Notes: a model not told the origin generated them from the sequence alone. A DNA stretch of 27,507 nucleotides from DATDRS01 sp035291605 (GCA_035291605.1 DATDRS010000115.1:1-27507); one strand, 5' to 3'; positions 1 through 7,780 are shown, counted from the stretch's first letter. Made by a program: numbers and translations.

Positions 1-570
1 GCGCGCAAACCATCTGCGAAAACGTCGAAGGCCGGCGTCGTCGGCGCGCGCATCCGCGACCGGCGGAAGGAACTCGGCCTGAGCTTGCAGGCGCTGGCCG
101 CGCGCACCGGCCTGACCGCCAGCTTCCTCAGCCTGATCGAACGCAACCACAACAGCCCCTCGCTGGAATCGCTCCGGCGGATCGCCGAGGCGCTGGAAGT
201 GCCTTTCTTCTTCTTCACACAGAGCAAGAGCCCCAACCCGGTAGTGCGGCAGGCCGAGCGCGTGACGATCACCTTCCCGCCGGGCGACCTGACCTGCGAG
301 TTGCTGGTCCCTAACCTGCGCAGCCGGCTGGAAGTGTTCATCGCCCGTGTCCATCCCTCGGCGGGCAACATCGCCCGCGCTCCCAAGCACGCCTCGGAAG
401 AGTGCCTCTACGTCATGGAGGGCGCGCTGAAAGTCGTCTTGCACAACGCCGAGTATATCCTGAACAAGGGAGACAGCATTTACTTTCACGGCAGCGCAGT
501 GCGCGAAATCTGTGCGCAAGGCCGGCGCGAAGCGGTGTTCCTTTCCGCCATTACGCCACCCGTTTTGTGA
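1..570 (+). CDS. XRE-family transcriptional regulator with C-terminal cupin domain (5' partial)
   Basis: The frame is open from base 1, so the true start lies upstream; an in-frame TTG at 85 would cut into the DNA-binding domain and is not credible. About 189 residues are visible. Residues ~16-70 form an HTH_3/XRE domain (GARIRDRRKELGLSLQ, then TASFLSLIERN, then SLESLRRIAEALEV). The C-terminal half is a cupin_2 barrel (SEECLYVMEGALKV, then NKGDSIYFHG). This is the layout of XRE-cupin regulators that sense a small ligand and control neighbouring catabolic genes. It lies 108 bp upstream of an amidohydrolase on the same strand and near an amidohydrolase/LLM/UbiD cluster, so local control is likely but inferred. 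The ligand is unknown. Confidence 0.9.
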   Translation, partial: ARKPSAKTSKAGVVGARIRDRRKELGLSLQALAARTGLTASFLSLIERNHNSPSLESLRRIAEALEVPFFFFTQSKSPNPVVRQAERVTITFPPGDLTCELLVPNLRSRLEVFIARVHPSAGNIARAPKHASEECLYVMEGALKVVLHNAEYILNKGDSIYFHGSAVREICAQGRREAVFLSAITPPVL

Positions 571-642
571 GGCCTATCGTCTATAGCCGCTGGCACACGG
601 TTTAGCGCGGTTTCCAACGTGATGTCCGGCCTCCTTCGACCC

Positions 643-665
643 GCGTCCCGCTCCGCTTGGGACGC
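643..665. repeat. Inverted repeat in the gap between regulator and amidohydrolase
   Basis: GCGTCCC (643-649) and GGGACGC (659-665) form a perfect 7-bp stem with a 9-nt loop. There is no T tract, so termination is unproven. The preceding GCCTCCTTCGAC (629-640) recurs at 3502-3513, which suggests a dispersed repeat rather than a gene-specific site. Confidence 0.45.
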
Positions 666-678
666 TCAAGACTGAAAG

Positions 679-2091
679 ATGTCCCTCATGCCAAACGCTG
701 ATCTGCTCGTCACGCATGCAATCATCATCACCCAAAATGAGAAGCGCGCCGTCAGCGTTGACGGCGCGCTAGCCGTGCAAGGCTCGACCATCGCCGCCGT
801 CGGGCCGACGGATGAGATCGCCGCTCAATACACGGCGCGCAAAGTGATTGACGCCCGCGGCCGCGCGCTGTTTCCGGGGCTGGTCAACACCCACACCCAC
901 CTGTTCCAGTCGGCGGTCAAGGGGCTGGGCGAGGATATGGCCGTCGAGCAGTGGGTGCAGGCAGTCACCTTCCCCACGGCGGTGACGATGAGCGCAGAGG
1001 AAACTTACCTCGCCGCGCTCGTGAGCTGCCTGGAAAACCTCCGCAGCGGCGCGACGACGCTCGTGGATTTCATGTACCCGGTGGGCGATCCGGCTCTCCA
1101 CGAAGCCGTCATCCGCGCGATGGTGGACAGCGGCGTGTGCGGGACGTACTCGCGCATGGTCAACGACTACGGCGAGCCTTACGGCGTCCGGCCGGGGCTG
1201 ATCCACGCGCCGGAGAAGTGCATCGCGCACGCGGTTGACTTGAAGACGCGCTTCGACGGCGCAGCCGACGGGCGCCTTCGCCTGGGGCTGTCGGTCGGCG
1301 TAATCTGGGGTATCACCGAAGCCGGGCTGCGGGCCGCGCGCCGCTGCGCCGACGAGACCGGGATGCCGATCACGATGCACATCAACGAGACGCCGTTCGA
1401 CAATGCGACCTCGGTCGAACGCTTCGGCTGCCGCACCATCCCCATGCTGGAGCGCGCCGGGCTGCTCGGCCCTGATCTGCTGGCTGTGCACTGCGTGGAT
1501 ATGAATGACGAAGACATTGCGCTGTTCGTCAAGCACAATGTCGCCGTTTCGTACAACGCCGTGAGCAACATGTACCTCGGCTCCGGCATCCCGCCCATCG
1601 TGCGCATGGCCGAGGCCGGGCTGCGGATCGGGTTGGCGACCGACGGCGCAGGCAGCAACAATTGCCAGGACATGCTGGAGTCGCTGAAATTCAGCGCGCT
1701 GCTGCAAAAGGTAGCGGCGCGGGACGCCTCGGTCGTGCGCGCGCAGACCGCGCTGGACTGGGCGACGCGCGGCGGCGCGCAGGCGATCAATCTGGGCCGT
1801 GAAATTGGTTCAATTGAAACCGGCAAGAAGGCGGATTTCTTTCTGCTGGACCCGTTCACGCCCAAAGCCACGCCCGTGCACGATCCGCTGGCCACGCTGG
1901 TTTATTCGTCGGGGCAAGCCAACGTGGTGACGACTGTCGTAGATGGCCGCGTGTTGCTGGAGGACGGAGTCTTTCACCACCTCGACGAACCGGCTCTCCT
2001 GCGCGAGGCCCAGCGGGCCGCGCAACACCTCGCCCACCGCGCAGGGACAGAAAAACTGTTAGAGAAACGCGCAAAGTGGAGGCCCCTCTAG
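679..2091 (+). CDS. Amidohydrolase, deaminase/chlorohydrolase type (SAH deaminase / TrzN-AtzB-like)
   Basis: The 470-residue protein has the composite beta-sandwich plus TIM-barrel plan of subtype III amidohydrolases. The mononuclear metal and catalytic set is complete: H72 and H74 (in NTHTHLF), H234 with general acid/base E237 (HINE), H271 (AVHC) and D322 (LATDGAGSNN). Such enzymes hydrolyse C-N bonds, usually deaminating N-heterocycles such as purines, pyrimidines, pterins or triazines; the substrate cannot be read from the sequence. ATG at 679 was chosen; ATG at 688 is a possible alternative and the ribosome binding site is weak. It converges on the UbiD gene, with 17 bp between the stops. 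It resembles the protein at 6053-7414 more than the one at 4693-6015, for example in the shared SNMYL and DGxGSNN motifs. Confidence 0.9.
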   Translation: MSLMPNADLLVTHAIIITQNEKRAVSVDGALAVQGSTIAAVGPTDEIAAQYTARKVIDARGRALFPGLVNTHTHLFQSAVKGLGEDMAVEQWVQAVTFPTAVTMSAEETYLAALVSCLENLRSGATTLVDFMYPVGDPALHEAVIRAMVDSGVCGTYSRMVNDYGEPYGVRPGLIHAPEKCIAHAVDLKTRFDGAADGRLRLGLSVGVIWGITEAGLRAARRCADETGMPITMHINETPFDNATSVERFGCRTIPMLERAGLLGPDLLAVHCVDMNDEDIALFVKHNVAVSYNAVSNMYLGSGIPPIVRMAEAGLRIGLATDGAGSNNCQDMLESLKFSALLQKVAARDASVVRAQTALDWATRGGAQAINLGREIGSIETGKKADFFLLDPFTPKATPVHDPLATLVYSSGQANVVTTVVDGRVLLEDGVFHHLDEPALLREAQRAAQHLAHRAGTEKLLEKRAKWRPL

Positions 2092-2092
2092 C

Positions 2093-2120
2093 TTCCAACC
2101 TCCAATCTCTAACCACCTCC
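2093..2120. repeat. Degenerate 7-bp tandem repeat between convergent genes
   Basis: Heptads TTCCAAC, CTCCAAT and CTCTAAC are followed by CACCTCC. The tract begins 2 bp after the amidohydrolase stop. Its third unit contains the TAG stop of the UbiD gene (2109-2111, minus strand). The unit CTCCAAT recurs in the tract at 6023-6064. Confidence 0.6.
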
Positions 2121-3482
2121 GAGATACCTCGCCAACTCTACCGCGCCATACCTCACCCGCTCCCCATAATCGCGCCGGCCCTTGTCCGTCGCGTCAATGC
2201 CAATCTTCGTCCCCACGCCGCGCGCGTCGTTGGCCGGGTCCATCTCGTGTCCCTGCGCGCCGGGCACGGTGAACGTGTCGCGCCCCCAATCCACGCGGCT
2301 GGTGAGCGCCCACAGTACGTCGGCAGGGTCGTAGATGTTCACGTCCGGGTCCACCACGATGCACACGCGGATGTTGACGTGCGCGGTGAAGGCCGCCAGC
2401 GCCACGTTGCGCGGCTCGCCCGGATTGCGCTTGGCGACTTGCACAATTGCCGTGAACCCATTGGCGTAAGGCGGGATGTGCAGCCCTGTCACGTTCTTAC
2501 TCGCGTGCCGGACGAAGCGCAGCAGCAGCGGCTCGCGCGGCAGCACATTGCCCAGGTAGATGTGCTCGGCCCAACCGGGGATGACCGTCTGGAAGATCGG
2601 GTTGTCGCGGAAGCAGATGGCTGTCGCCTCGAACACGGGGCTGTTCCACAGCTCGCCGTAATAGCCGTGAAATTCCGCGAGCGGCCCCTCGTCGCGGCGC
2701 TCGCCGGGCGGGATATACCCCTCGACGACGATTTCTGCCCCTGCGGGGACGAACAACTCCTGCGTGACCGCGTGGGTTACCTCGATGGGCCGCCCGCGAA
2801 TCGCGCCCGCAATCGCCAGCTCGTCGCCGTCGTATTTGCACCCCGCCGCGATCATGATGGCCGGATCGAGGCCGATAGCGACTACGACCGGAAGCGGCCT
2901 GCCCCTCGGCTCCACCTGGTTCAAAAACCAGCGCACGTCGCGCCACTCGTTGACGTTCATGCCGAAGGTGTGCGGGCCGAGGACCTGCATCCGGTTGTAC
3001 GAGAGATTGCCGCGCGCCGGGTTCGACGGGTCGCGCGTGACGACGACGCCGCCGGTGATGAACGGGCCGCCGTCGTGCACGGCATGAATGGGGATGGGCA
3101 GCCGGCGAATGTCAATCGCATCGCCGCGCAGAACGTTCTTCTTCCACGGCGCATCCCGTACTTCCAAAGGCGGGATGCCGTTCGCCGGGTCGAGCGCGCG
3201 GTCCATCACAGTCGTGACCTCGCCACGCTTGCACTCCAGCGCCGCCGCCACGCGGTCGTGCTGCGCCAAACCGCTGGAGAAGACCGGCCAACCGAAAACA
3301 GCGGTCCACTCGGGTCCAGGCTGAGGGCGTTCAAACAGCGGCGCAGGGCCGCCTGACCGCTCGAGCGCCGCGGCCACGTCGGCCAGCTCGTGCTTCAGGC
3401 TCACGGGCCGGGCCACGCGCGCCAGTTGGCCGATGGATTCCAACTTCGCCAGGAAAGAGCGCAGGTCGTGAATTTCATTCAT
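2109..3482 (-). CDS. UbiD-family prenyl-FMN-dependent decarboxylase
   Basis: The 457-residue protein is UbiD-like throughout. It carries LPIPIHAVHDGGPFITGG, the ARGNLSYNRMQ loop, IGLDPAIMIAAG and the EGPLAEFHGYYG motif. The catalytic trio of the family, Arg plus two Glu five residues apart, is intact as R164, E265 and E270. Family members reversibly decarboxylate aromatic, heteroaromatic or unsaturated acids using prenylated FMN made by UbiX; no UbiX gene is in the window. The start was set at ATG 3482 because the 26 residues the frame allows upstream are low-complexity and come from a repeat region, and a GAGGTAGAG ribosome binding site lies just before this ATG. It is last in the probable minus-strand operon starting at 7414. 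The natural substrate is unknown; a nitrogen heterocycle acid would fit the neighbours. Confidence 0.92.
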   Translation of the reverse strand: MNEIHDLRSFLAKLESIGQLARVARPVSLKHELADVAAALERSGGPAPLFERPQPGPEWTAVFGWPVFSSGLAQHDRVAAALECKRGEVTTVMDRALDPANGIPPLEVRDAPWKKNVLRGDAIDIRRLPIPIHAVHDGGPFITGGVVVTRDPSNPARGNLSYNRMQVLGPHTFGMNVNEWRDVRWFLNQVEPRGRPLPVVVAIGLDPAIMIAAGCKYDGDELAIAGAIRGRPIEVTHAVTQELFVPAGAEIVVEGYIPPGERRDEGPLAEFHGYYGELWNSPVFEATAICFRDNPIFQTVIPGWAEHIYLGNVLPREPLLLRFVRHASKNVTGLHIPPYANGFTAIVQVAKRNPGEPRNVALAAFTAHVNIRVCIVVDPDVNIYDPADVLWALTSRVDWGRDTFTVPGAQGHEMDPANDARGVGTKIGIDATDKGRRDYGERVRYGAVELARYLGGG

Positions 3483-3501
3483 GGCTCTACCTCGCCAAAA
3501 C

Positions 3502-3575
3502 GCCTCCTTCGACTTCGCTGCGCTCCGCTCACCTGTGCCTCTGGCTGCGCTGCGTTCCACTCAGGGTGCTTTTGA
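3502..3575. repeat. Two diverged copies of a GC-rich dispersed element
   Basis: On the minus strand two ~24-bp stretches begin TGAGTGGAACGCAGCGCAG and TGAGCGGAGCGCAGCGAAG, giving an imperfect direct repeat in the gap between UbiD and LLM. The end GCCTCCTTCGAC is shared with 629-640. It looks like non-coding dispersed repeat sequence. Confidence 0.5.
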
Positions 3576-3584
3576 CCTGACCGC

Positions 3585-4607
3585 TTACACGCCCTCGGCG
3601 AAGGCGTCAATTACGGGCTTGATGTCGTCCATCATCGGATAGAGGATGGGACAGGTGACCCCTGCGTCAATGTACTCGCGCACTTTGGCGCGGCACTCGG
3701 CGGAAGTGCCCACCGCCATCAGGTTGCGCACCACTTCGTCAGGAATGACCTGACCCGCCTTGATGTAGTCGTCCTCGGTCGCAGGCCAGCTCATCATGGC
3801 TTGCACCTTCTCCAGCAATTCATCGCTCACGCCGCTCGCTTTCATGATGTGCGGCTCGGTCGCGAGGTAGTAAGCCACGAGTTTCTTGCCCTCGGCCATC
3901 GCCGCCGCCGGGTCTTTGTCAGAGAGGCAGCAGACGAGCAGCTCGGGCCGGTCCACTTCGGCGAGGGTCTTGCCCGCCTTGCGCGCTCCCTGCTCCACCA
4001 GGCCCACGGCCCGGCGGATGTAATCCACCGATACGACGTAGTTCAGCACCACGCCGTCGCAGATTTCGCCCGCGAGCTCAAGCATCTTGTCGCCGGTCGC
4101 GCCGATGTAAATGGGAATGTCGCGCGGGGAGGCGTCGCCGTAGGCCACATCTAGTTTCACGCGGTCGAGTTTGACGAACTCACCCTGATAAGTGACCTCC
4201 TGCATCGTGAACAACTGGCGCGCGGCCTCGACGTACTCCCGCATCGCCCGCAGCGGCCGGCGGCGCTCCACGCCCACGCGGCCCGCAATCGGCTCCCACC
4301 ACGCGCCCAGGCCGAGCATCACCCGCCCGCGCCCATCCACCTTGCCGCCGAGCTCCCACATCGTGCTCCACGAGGCGGCGATCACCGCCGGATTGCGCGT
4401 CCAGATGGGCAGCACGCCGGAGCCGATGCGGAGGCGCTGCGTGTGCGTGAGGAAGGCGCTCATCAGCACGACGCAGTCGCGCGCCAGGCGGGTGTCGGCC
4501 TGCCAGATTTCGCTGAAGCCGCGCGCCTCCGCGTAACGGGCCATTTCGAGTTCGTAGCGGACGTCGTGCTTGTCCTGCATGTAGAGGGCAAAGCGGTGGT
4601 GGGTCAT
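3585..4607 (-). CDS. LLM-class flavin/F420-dependent oxidoreductase
   Basis: The 340-residue protein has the luciferase-like monooxygenase TIM barrel: EMARYAEARGFSEIWQADTR near the N-terminus, LRIGSGVLPIWTRNPAVIA in the second strand region, and VMLGLGAWWEP followed by a basic RRRPLRAMREYVEAAR helix at ~98-130. It resembles the F420-dependent methylene-tetrahydromethanopterin-reductase-like branch, which uses F420 or reduced FMN for hydride transfer or oxygenation; sequence alone does not settle which. The start is ATG 4607, preceded by GAGGAGA; the frame could also begin at GTG 4628. It lies between amidohydrolases and UbiD on the same strand, so it probably supplies a redox step on a ring substrate. 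That role is inferred. Confidence 0.88.
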   Translation of the reverse strand: MTHHRFALYMQDKHDVRYELEMARYAEARGFSEIWQADTRLARDCVVLMSAFLTHTQRLRIGSGVLPIWTRNPAVIAASWSTMWELGGKVDGRGRVMLGLGAWWEPIAGRVGVERRRPLRAMREYVEAARQLFTMQEVTYQGEFVKLDRVKLDVAYGDASPRDIPIYIGATGDKMLELAGEICDGVVLNYVVSVDYIRRAVGLVEQGARKAGKTLAEVDRPELLVCCLSDKDPAAAMAEGKKLVAYYLATEPHIMKASGVSDELLEKVQAMMSWPATEDDYIKAGQVIPDEVVRNLMAVGTSAECRAKVREYIDAGVTCPILYPMMDDIKPVIDAFAEGV

Positions 4608-4638
4608 CGTCTCCTCACTATGCACCACAGGTGATATT

Positions 4639-4690
4639 CCTCACCCCCTCGCCTGACGACAAAGCGCGTCGTCAGGAGAGGGGCGAGGCG
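4639..4690. repeat. Intergenic hairpin (REP-like)
   Basis: CCTGACGAC (4652-4660) and GTCGTCAGG (4668-4676) form a perfect 9-bp stem with a 7-nt loop. The flanks CCCCTCGCC and GGGGCGAGG extend the symmetry imperfectly. It lies between the second amidohydrolase and the LLM gene and lacks a T tract. It may stabilise or attenuate the transcript, or be a dispersed repeat. Confidence 0.55.
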
Positions 4691-4692
4691 GT

Positions 4693-6015
4693 TCACTGCC
4701 GCCACAACTTCTTCGCCGCCGCGTGGGCGCGGGCGCGCAGGGCGACGTGGTCAACGCGGGGCACTTCGCCGTCGCGCACGCGTACTTCGCCCGCGACCAT
4801 GACCAGACGGACGTGCTTGTGATTGCGCCACAACACCAGTTGGTCATAGAGGTTGTGGATTTCGACGGGCGTGGGCAGTTCGATGTTGATCAGCTGCAAA
4901 TCTGCCTGCCACCCCGGAGCCAGGCGGCCCACCTGCCCCAGGTTGAGGGCGCGCGCCCCGCCTTCGGTCGCGAGATACCACACCAGGTTCGCCGGCATCA
5001 CCTGGGGATTCCGCCGATAGGCCTTGTGGATCAGAAACGCACCGCGCATCACCTCAAAGAAGTCGTTGACATAGCCGTCGCTGCCGAGGCCGACGGTCAC
5101 GCCTGCGCTGACCAGTTCGGGCGCAGGCGCGATGCCCGCGCCGACCTCGCAGTTCGAGAGCGGCATGTGCGTCATGCGGACTTTGCGCGCCGCCATGATA
5201 TTGATTTCGTTCTGGCTGAGTTGGACGCACTGCGAGGCGAGCATGTTCGGCCTGGCGACGCCGAGGCGCTCGTAGTATTCAAGCGGGCGCATGCCGAAGT
5301 GTTTGAGTGTGTATTCCGGCTCGTGCACGCCCTCGGAGCAGTGCATGTGGACGAGCGCGTCCTGCGGTGCGGCCATTTCGAAGGCTTGCAGGATGAACTT
5401 GGGGGAGCAGGAGAAGGTCGTGTGAAAGCACATCAACCCGGAGACAACGCCGCCGGCTTTGCGGGTGGACAGGATAAAGTCGAGATTTTCCTTCAGCCCC
5501 AGCTGCCCGTTCTCCCTGCTCACGCGCTCCGTAGCTTCAAAGGAGAGGACGGCCCGGATCCCGCGCGCCCGCACGACCTCGGCCTGCGCGGGCAGGCAGC
5601 CCGGCAGGCTGAACGGCGCTTCGAGACAATCGTACACCGTGGTGACGCCGCTCCGCAGCATTTCGACGCAGACCACGTCCGTCGCCGCGCCAATCATCTC
5701 GTGGTCGAGGCGGTCTTCTACGAGCGGCCACCAGAAATCGTGGAGAAACGGCCAGAAGCCCGAGGGGGCCTTGTCGAGCGGGAGGCCGTGCGCCAGCACG
5801 CCGTAGAGGTGCGCGTGCGCGTTGACAAAGCCCGGCGACAAGACTTGGTTGGGCGCATCCAGCGCCTCGTCGTCCGGGTATTTTTGCCGCAGCTCCGCGT
5901 TCAGGCCGACCGCCGCGACGCGGTCGCCGACGACGCGCACGCCCCATCCGCGTTTGGGCGGCTTGCCTGGTTCGTCAATGAGAAACTCCGGCAGGATGAG
6001 CAAAGGCTTATCCAC
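4693..6015 (-). CDS. Amidohydrolase with Gln in place of the strand-6 His
   Basis: The 440-residue protein is an amidohydrolase of the cytosine deaminase/TrzN superfamily. It keeps H67 and H69 (NAHAHL), H225 with E228 (HCSE) and D313 (GLGSDG), and SNCE matches the SNM motif of its neighbours. The His normally found after strand 6 (AVHC in the gene at 679, LVHC in the gene at 6053) is replaced by Gln262 (ASQCVQL). That His contacts the substrate or catalytic water in family structures, so specificity or mechanism may differ. The start is GTG 6015, with GGAGGAGA 5 nt upstream. It follows the third amidohydrolase by 37 bp, and that gap is made of 7-bp repeats. Confidence 0.9.
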   Translation of the reverse strand: MDKPLLILPEFLIDEPGKPPKRGWGVRVVGDRVAAVGLNAELRQKYPDDEALDAPNQVLSPGFVNAHAHLYGVLAHGLPLDKAPSGFWPFLHDFWWPLVEDRLDHEMIGAATDVVCVEMLRSGVTTVYDCLEAPFSLPGCLPAQAEVVRARGIRAVLSFEATERVSRENGQLGLKENLDFILSTRKAGGVVSGLMCFHTTFSCSPKFILQAFEMAAPQDALVHMHCSEGVHEPEYTLKHFGMRPLEYYERLGVARPNMLASQCVQLSQNEINIMAARKVRMTHMPLSNCEVGAGIAPAPELVSAGVTVGLGSDGYVNDFFEVMRGAFLIHKAYRRNPQVMPANLVWYLATEGGARALNLGQVGRLAPGWQADLQLINIELPTPVEIHNLYDQLVLWRNHKHVRLVMVAGEVRVRDGEVPRVDHVALRARAHAAAKKLWRQ

Positions 6016-6022
6016 GCGTCTC

Positions 6023-6064
6023 CTCCAATCGCCAACCTCCGATCTCCAATCTCTAATCCCTTAT
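6023..6064. repeat. Degenerate 7-bp tandem repeat bridging two amidohydrolase genes
   Basis: Six heptads are visible on +: CTCCAAT, CGCCAAC, CTCCGAT, CTCCAAT, CTCTAAT, CCCTTAT. Read on the minus (coding) strand, the tract holds the last codons and TAG stop (6053-6055) of the upstream amidohydrolase. It then runs straight into the GGAGGAG ribosome binding site of the next gene (GTG at 6015). Confidence 0.75.
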
Positions 6065-7414
6065 CCCTGCCCGCTTCCACATCGCCTCCGCCGCGCGCTG
6101 GCAATCGGCAATCAACCCGGCTTCGTCCAGGGTAACCATACGCCCCCCACGCACTAACACTTCGCCGTTGACGATCACGGCCTCCACGTCGTTGCCGTTG
6201 GCGTTGTAGACGAGCGCGGATTGCGGCGAGTAAACGGGAGAAACATGCGGGCGGCGGAGATTGACAATCGTCATGTCGGCCAAAGCGCCGGGGGCCAGGC
6301 GGCCAATTTCGCCCTGGAGACCCATCGCGTGCGCGCCGCCGCGATATGCCATCTCCAACACGCCTTCGGGCAAAAGCGCGGTTGCGTCGAGCGTGCCTAC
6401 CTTCTGCAGGCAGGCGGTGAACTTGAGCACTTCGAGCATGTCCTGCGAATTGTTTGAGCCAGGGCCGTCGGTGGCCAGCGCCGTGGGGATGCCGCGCTGG
6501 CGCCATTCGACGACGGCGGGTGTGCCGGAGGCCAGGTACATGTTGCTCACCGGGCAGTGGACGATCACGCTCCCCGCGCGGGCGATCAGATCCATCTCTT
6601 CGTCGTCAAGCCACACGCAGTGCACCAACTGCCAGCGTTCGTCGAGCACGCCGAGGTCGTGCAGCCAGCGCGCCGGGCGCACGCCCGTTTCGTCCAGCGT
6701 CATCTTGACTTCAGGCTGGGTTTCGCCGAGGTGAATGTGGACGCCCACGTCCCATTCGCCGGCAAGGCGGGCGATAGTCTGCAAAGTGTCGCCCCGGCAA
6801 CCCCACGGGATCAGCGGCCCAAACTCGACCCGAACTCTCCCGCCCTGGCTCTGATTCCATATCTTGACCAGGCGCTCAGTTTCCCGGATAACCGTTTCCG
6901 GGGTTTCCTTGAATCTCGGATGATAGGGATCGCGGTCGGCGTAGCCGCGCGCGAGCCGGGCGCGCACCCCGCTCCGGCGGGCCGCCTCGGCCACCTGGTC
7001 CATGTTGCGCGTCGAGGTCTGCACGTAATGTTGGCTGAGGACGGAGGTCGCGCCGCATTTCAGGTTCTCGACAAACCCCAGCAGAGCGGCGAGATAAAAA
7101 TCCTCTTCAGTCATCGCCAGCGCGCCGGGCCAGATGGCAGCCTCCAGCCAGCGCAGCAACGGCTTGTCGTCGGCTAGGCCGCGCATAAAGGTCTGGAAGA
7201 GGTGCGTGTGTGCGTTGATCAGGCCGGGGATGACGGCGCATCCCCCGGCGGAGAGGATTTCGCCCGCTTCCGAGAGCAGGCGCTCCGGGGGTTGGCCCGC
7301 GCCGATCTCGGCGATGCGCTCGCCGCGCGTGAACACATAGCCGGGCGAGAGCACGGTGCGGGTGTCGCCAGCGCAGGGAAGAATGATCCCGTCTCGGATG
7401 AGAAGTGCACGCAT
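6053..7414 (-). CDS. Amidohydrolase, deaminase type; first gene of the minus-strand cluster
   Basis: The 453-residue protein has a full subtype III active site: H69 and H71 (NAHTHLFQ), H228 with E231 (HLGE), H265 (LVHC) and D316 (LATDGPGSNN). It is close to the protein at 679-2091 and belongs with 8-oxoguanine deaminase / hydroxydechloroatrazine-type aminohydrolases by motif; the exact substrate is not assignable. ATG 7414 has GGAGAG 9 nt upstream. A -10/-35 pair lies just upstream at 7431-7458. The C-terminal codons (IRD then stop) lie in a 7-bp repeat tract, so its tail may have been altered by repeat growth. Confidence 0.91.
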   Translation of the reverse strand: MRALLIRDGIILPCAGDTRTVLSPGYVFTRGERIAEIGAGQPPERLLSEAGEILSAGGCAVIPGLINAHTHLFQTFMRGLADDKPLLRWLEAAIWPGALAMTEEDFYLAALLGFVENLKCGATSVLSQHYVQTSTRNMDQVAEAARRSGVRARLARGYADRDPYHPRFKETPETVIRETERLVKIWNQSQGGRVRVEFGPLIPWGCRGDTLQTIARLAGEWDVGVHIHLGETQPEVKMTLDETGVRPARWLHDLGVLDERWQLVHCVWLDDEEMDLIARAGSVIVHCPVSNMYLASGTPAVVEWRQRGIPTALATDGPGSNNSQDMLEVLKFTACLQKVGTLDATALLPEGVLEMAYRGGAHAMGLQGEIGRLAPGALADMTIVNLRRPHVSPVYSPQSALVYNANGNDVEAVIVNGEVLVRGGRMVTLDEAGLIADCQRAAEAMWKRAGIRD

Positions 7415-7430
7415 AGGATTTCGCTCTCCA

Positions 7431-7458
7431 AGTATAGGCCTGTCTCATTCGAGGGCAA
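7431..7458 (-). promoter_or_regulatory. Candidate promoter of the amidohydrolase-LLM-UbiD operon
   Basis: On the minus strand TTGCCC (7453-7458) and TATACT (7431-7436) are 16 bp apart, about 17 bp upstream of the ATG at 7414. The -10 matches the sigma-70 consensus at 5 of 6 positions and the -35 at 4 of 6. Confidence 0.5.
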
Positions 7459-7476
7459 GTCTCAATTTGAGCCTTG
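7456..7476. promoter_or_regulatory. Palindromic operator-like site plus extra direct half
   Basis: CAAGTCTCAA-T-TTGAGCCTTG is a 21-bp palindrome with one mismatched pair that overlaps the -35 of the operon promoter. The right half, TTTGAGCCTTGC (7466-7477), is repeated exactly at 7485-7496. A regulator such as the XRE-cupin protein at 1-570 could bind here; that link is inferred. Confidence 0.45.
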
Positions 7477-7570
7477 CAAAAATTTTTGAGCCTTGCTTGA
7501 CATAGCCTGTTGGCTGTGCTGATCTCCAAACACACTACCTACCCTCAGGGGTAGGCCGCAAGTCTCTCCC

Positions 7571-7756
7571 CAGGGATATTGGGCAAAAGCGGTCTTTACG
7601 AAGTACGTGGAAGACGACGACCCCATTCTGTATCTGACATTGAAGTATGACCATGAGGAAGAGGAGTTTGCGCTGACGCCGGAGGAGCGGGCGTTGATCG
7701 CTACCGATGGATGGTCGCAGTTCGTGAGGGTGCAGCCAGCGTTTTATCGCGCGTGA
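7571..7756 (+). pseudogene. Unrecognised short reading frame, probably a 5'-truncated remnant
   Basis: The frame is open from about 7520 to a TGA at 7754-7756 and has no ATG; GTG at 7607 is the only likely start in the protein-like part. The encoded sequence looks real: an acidic stretch KYVEDDDPILYL, then TLKYDHEEEEFALTPEERALI, then TDGWSQFVRVQPAFYRA at the end. I do not recognise a family. No good ribosome binding site is seen. It lies in an otherwise non-coding 449-bp gap, so it may be the tail of a lost gene or a small gene with a non-ATG start. Confidence 0.4.
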
Positions 7757-7780
7757 GAGAACTAAATAGGCCCGCCGGCT

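Noticed and set aside
2076..3356. 426-codon open frame on +
   Set aside because: It is antisense to UbiD, whose full set of conserved motifs is on the minus strand; the translation is Arg/His/Ala-rich with no domain.
3483..3560. Longer UbiD start
   Set aside because: The added residues come from a dispersed repeat, and a GAGG site precedes ATG 3482.
4723..6135. 470-codon open frame on +
   Set aside because: It is a shadow of the amidohydrolase on the other strand, caused by high GC.
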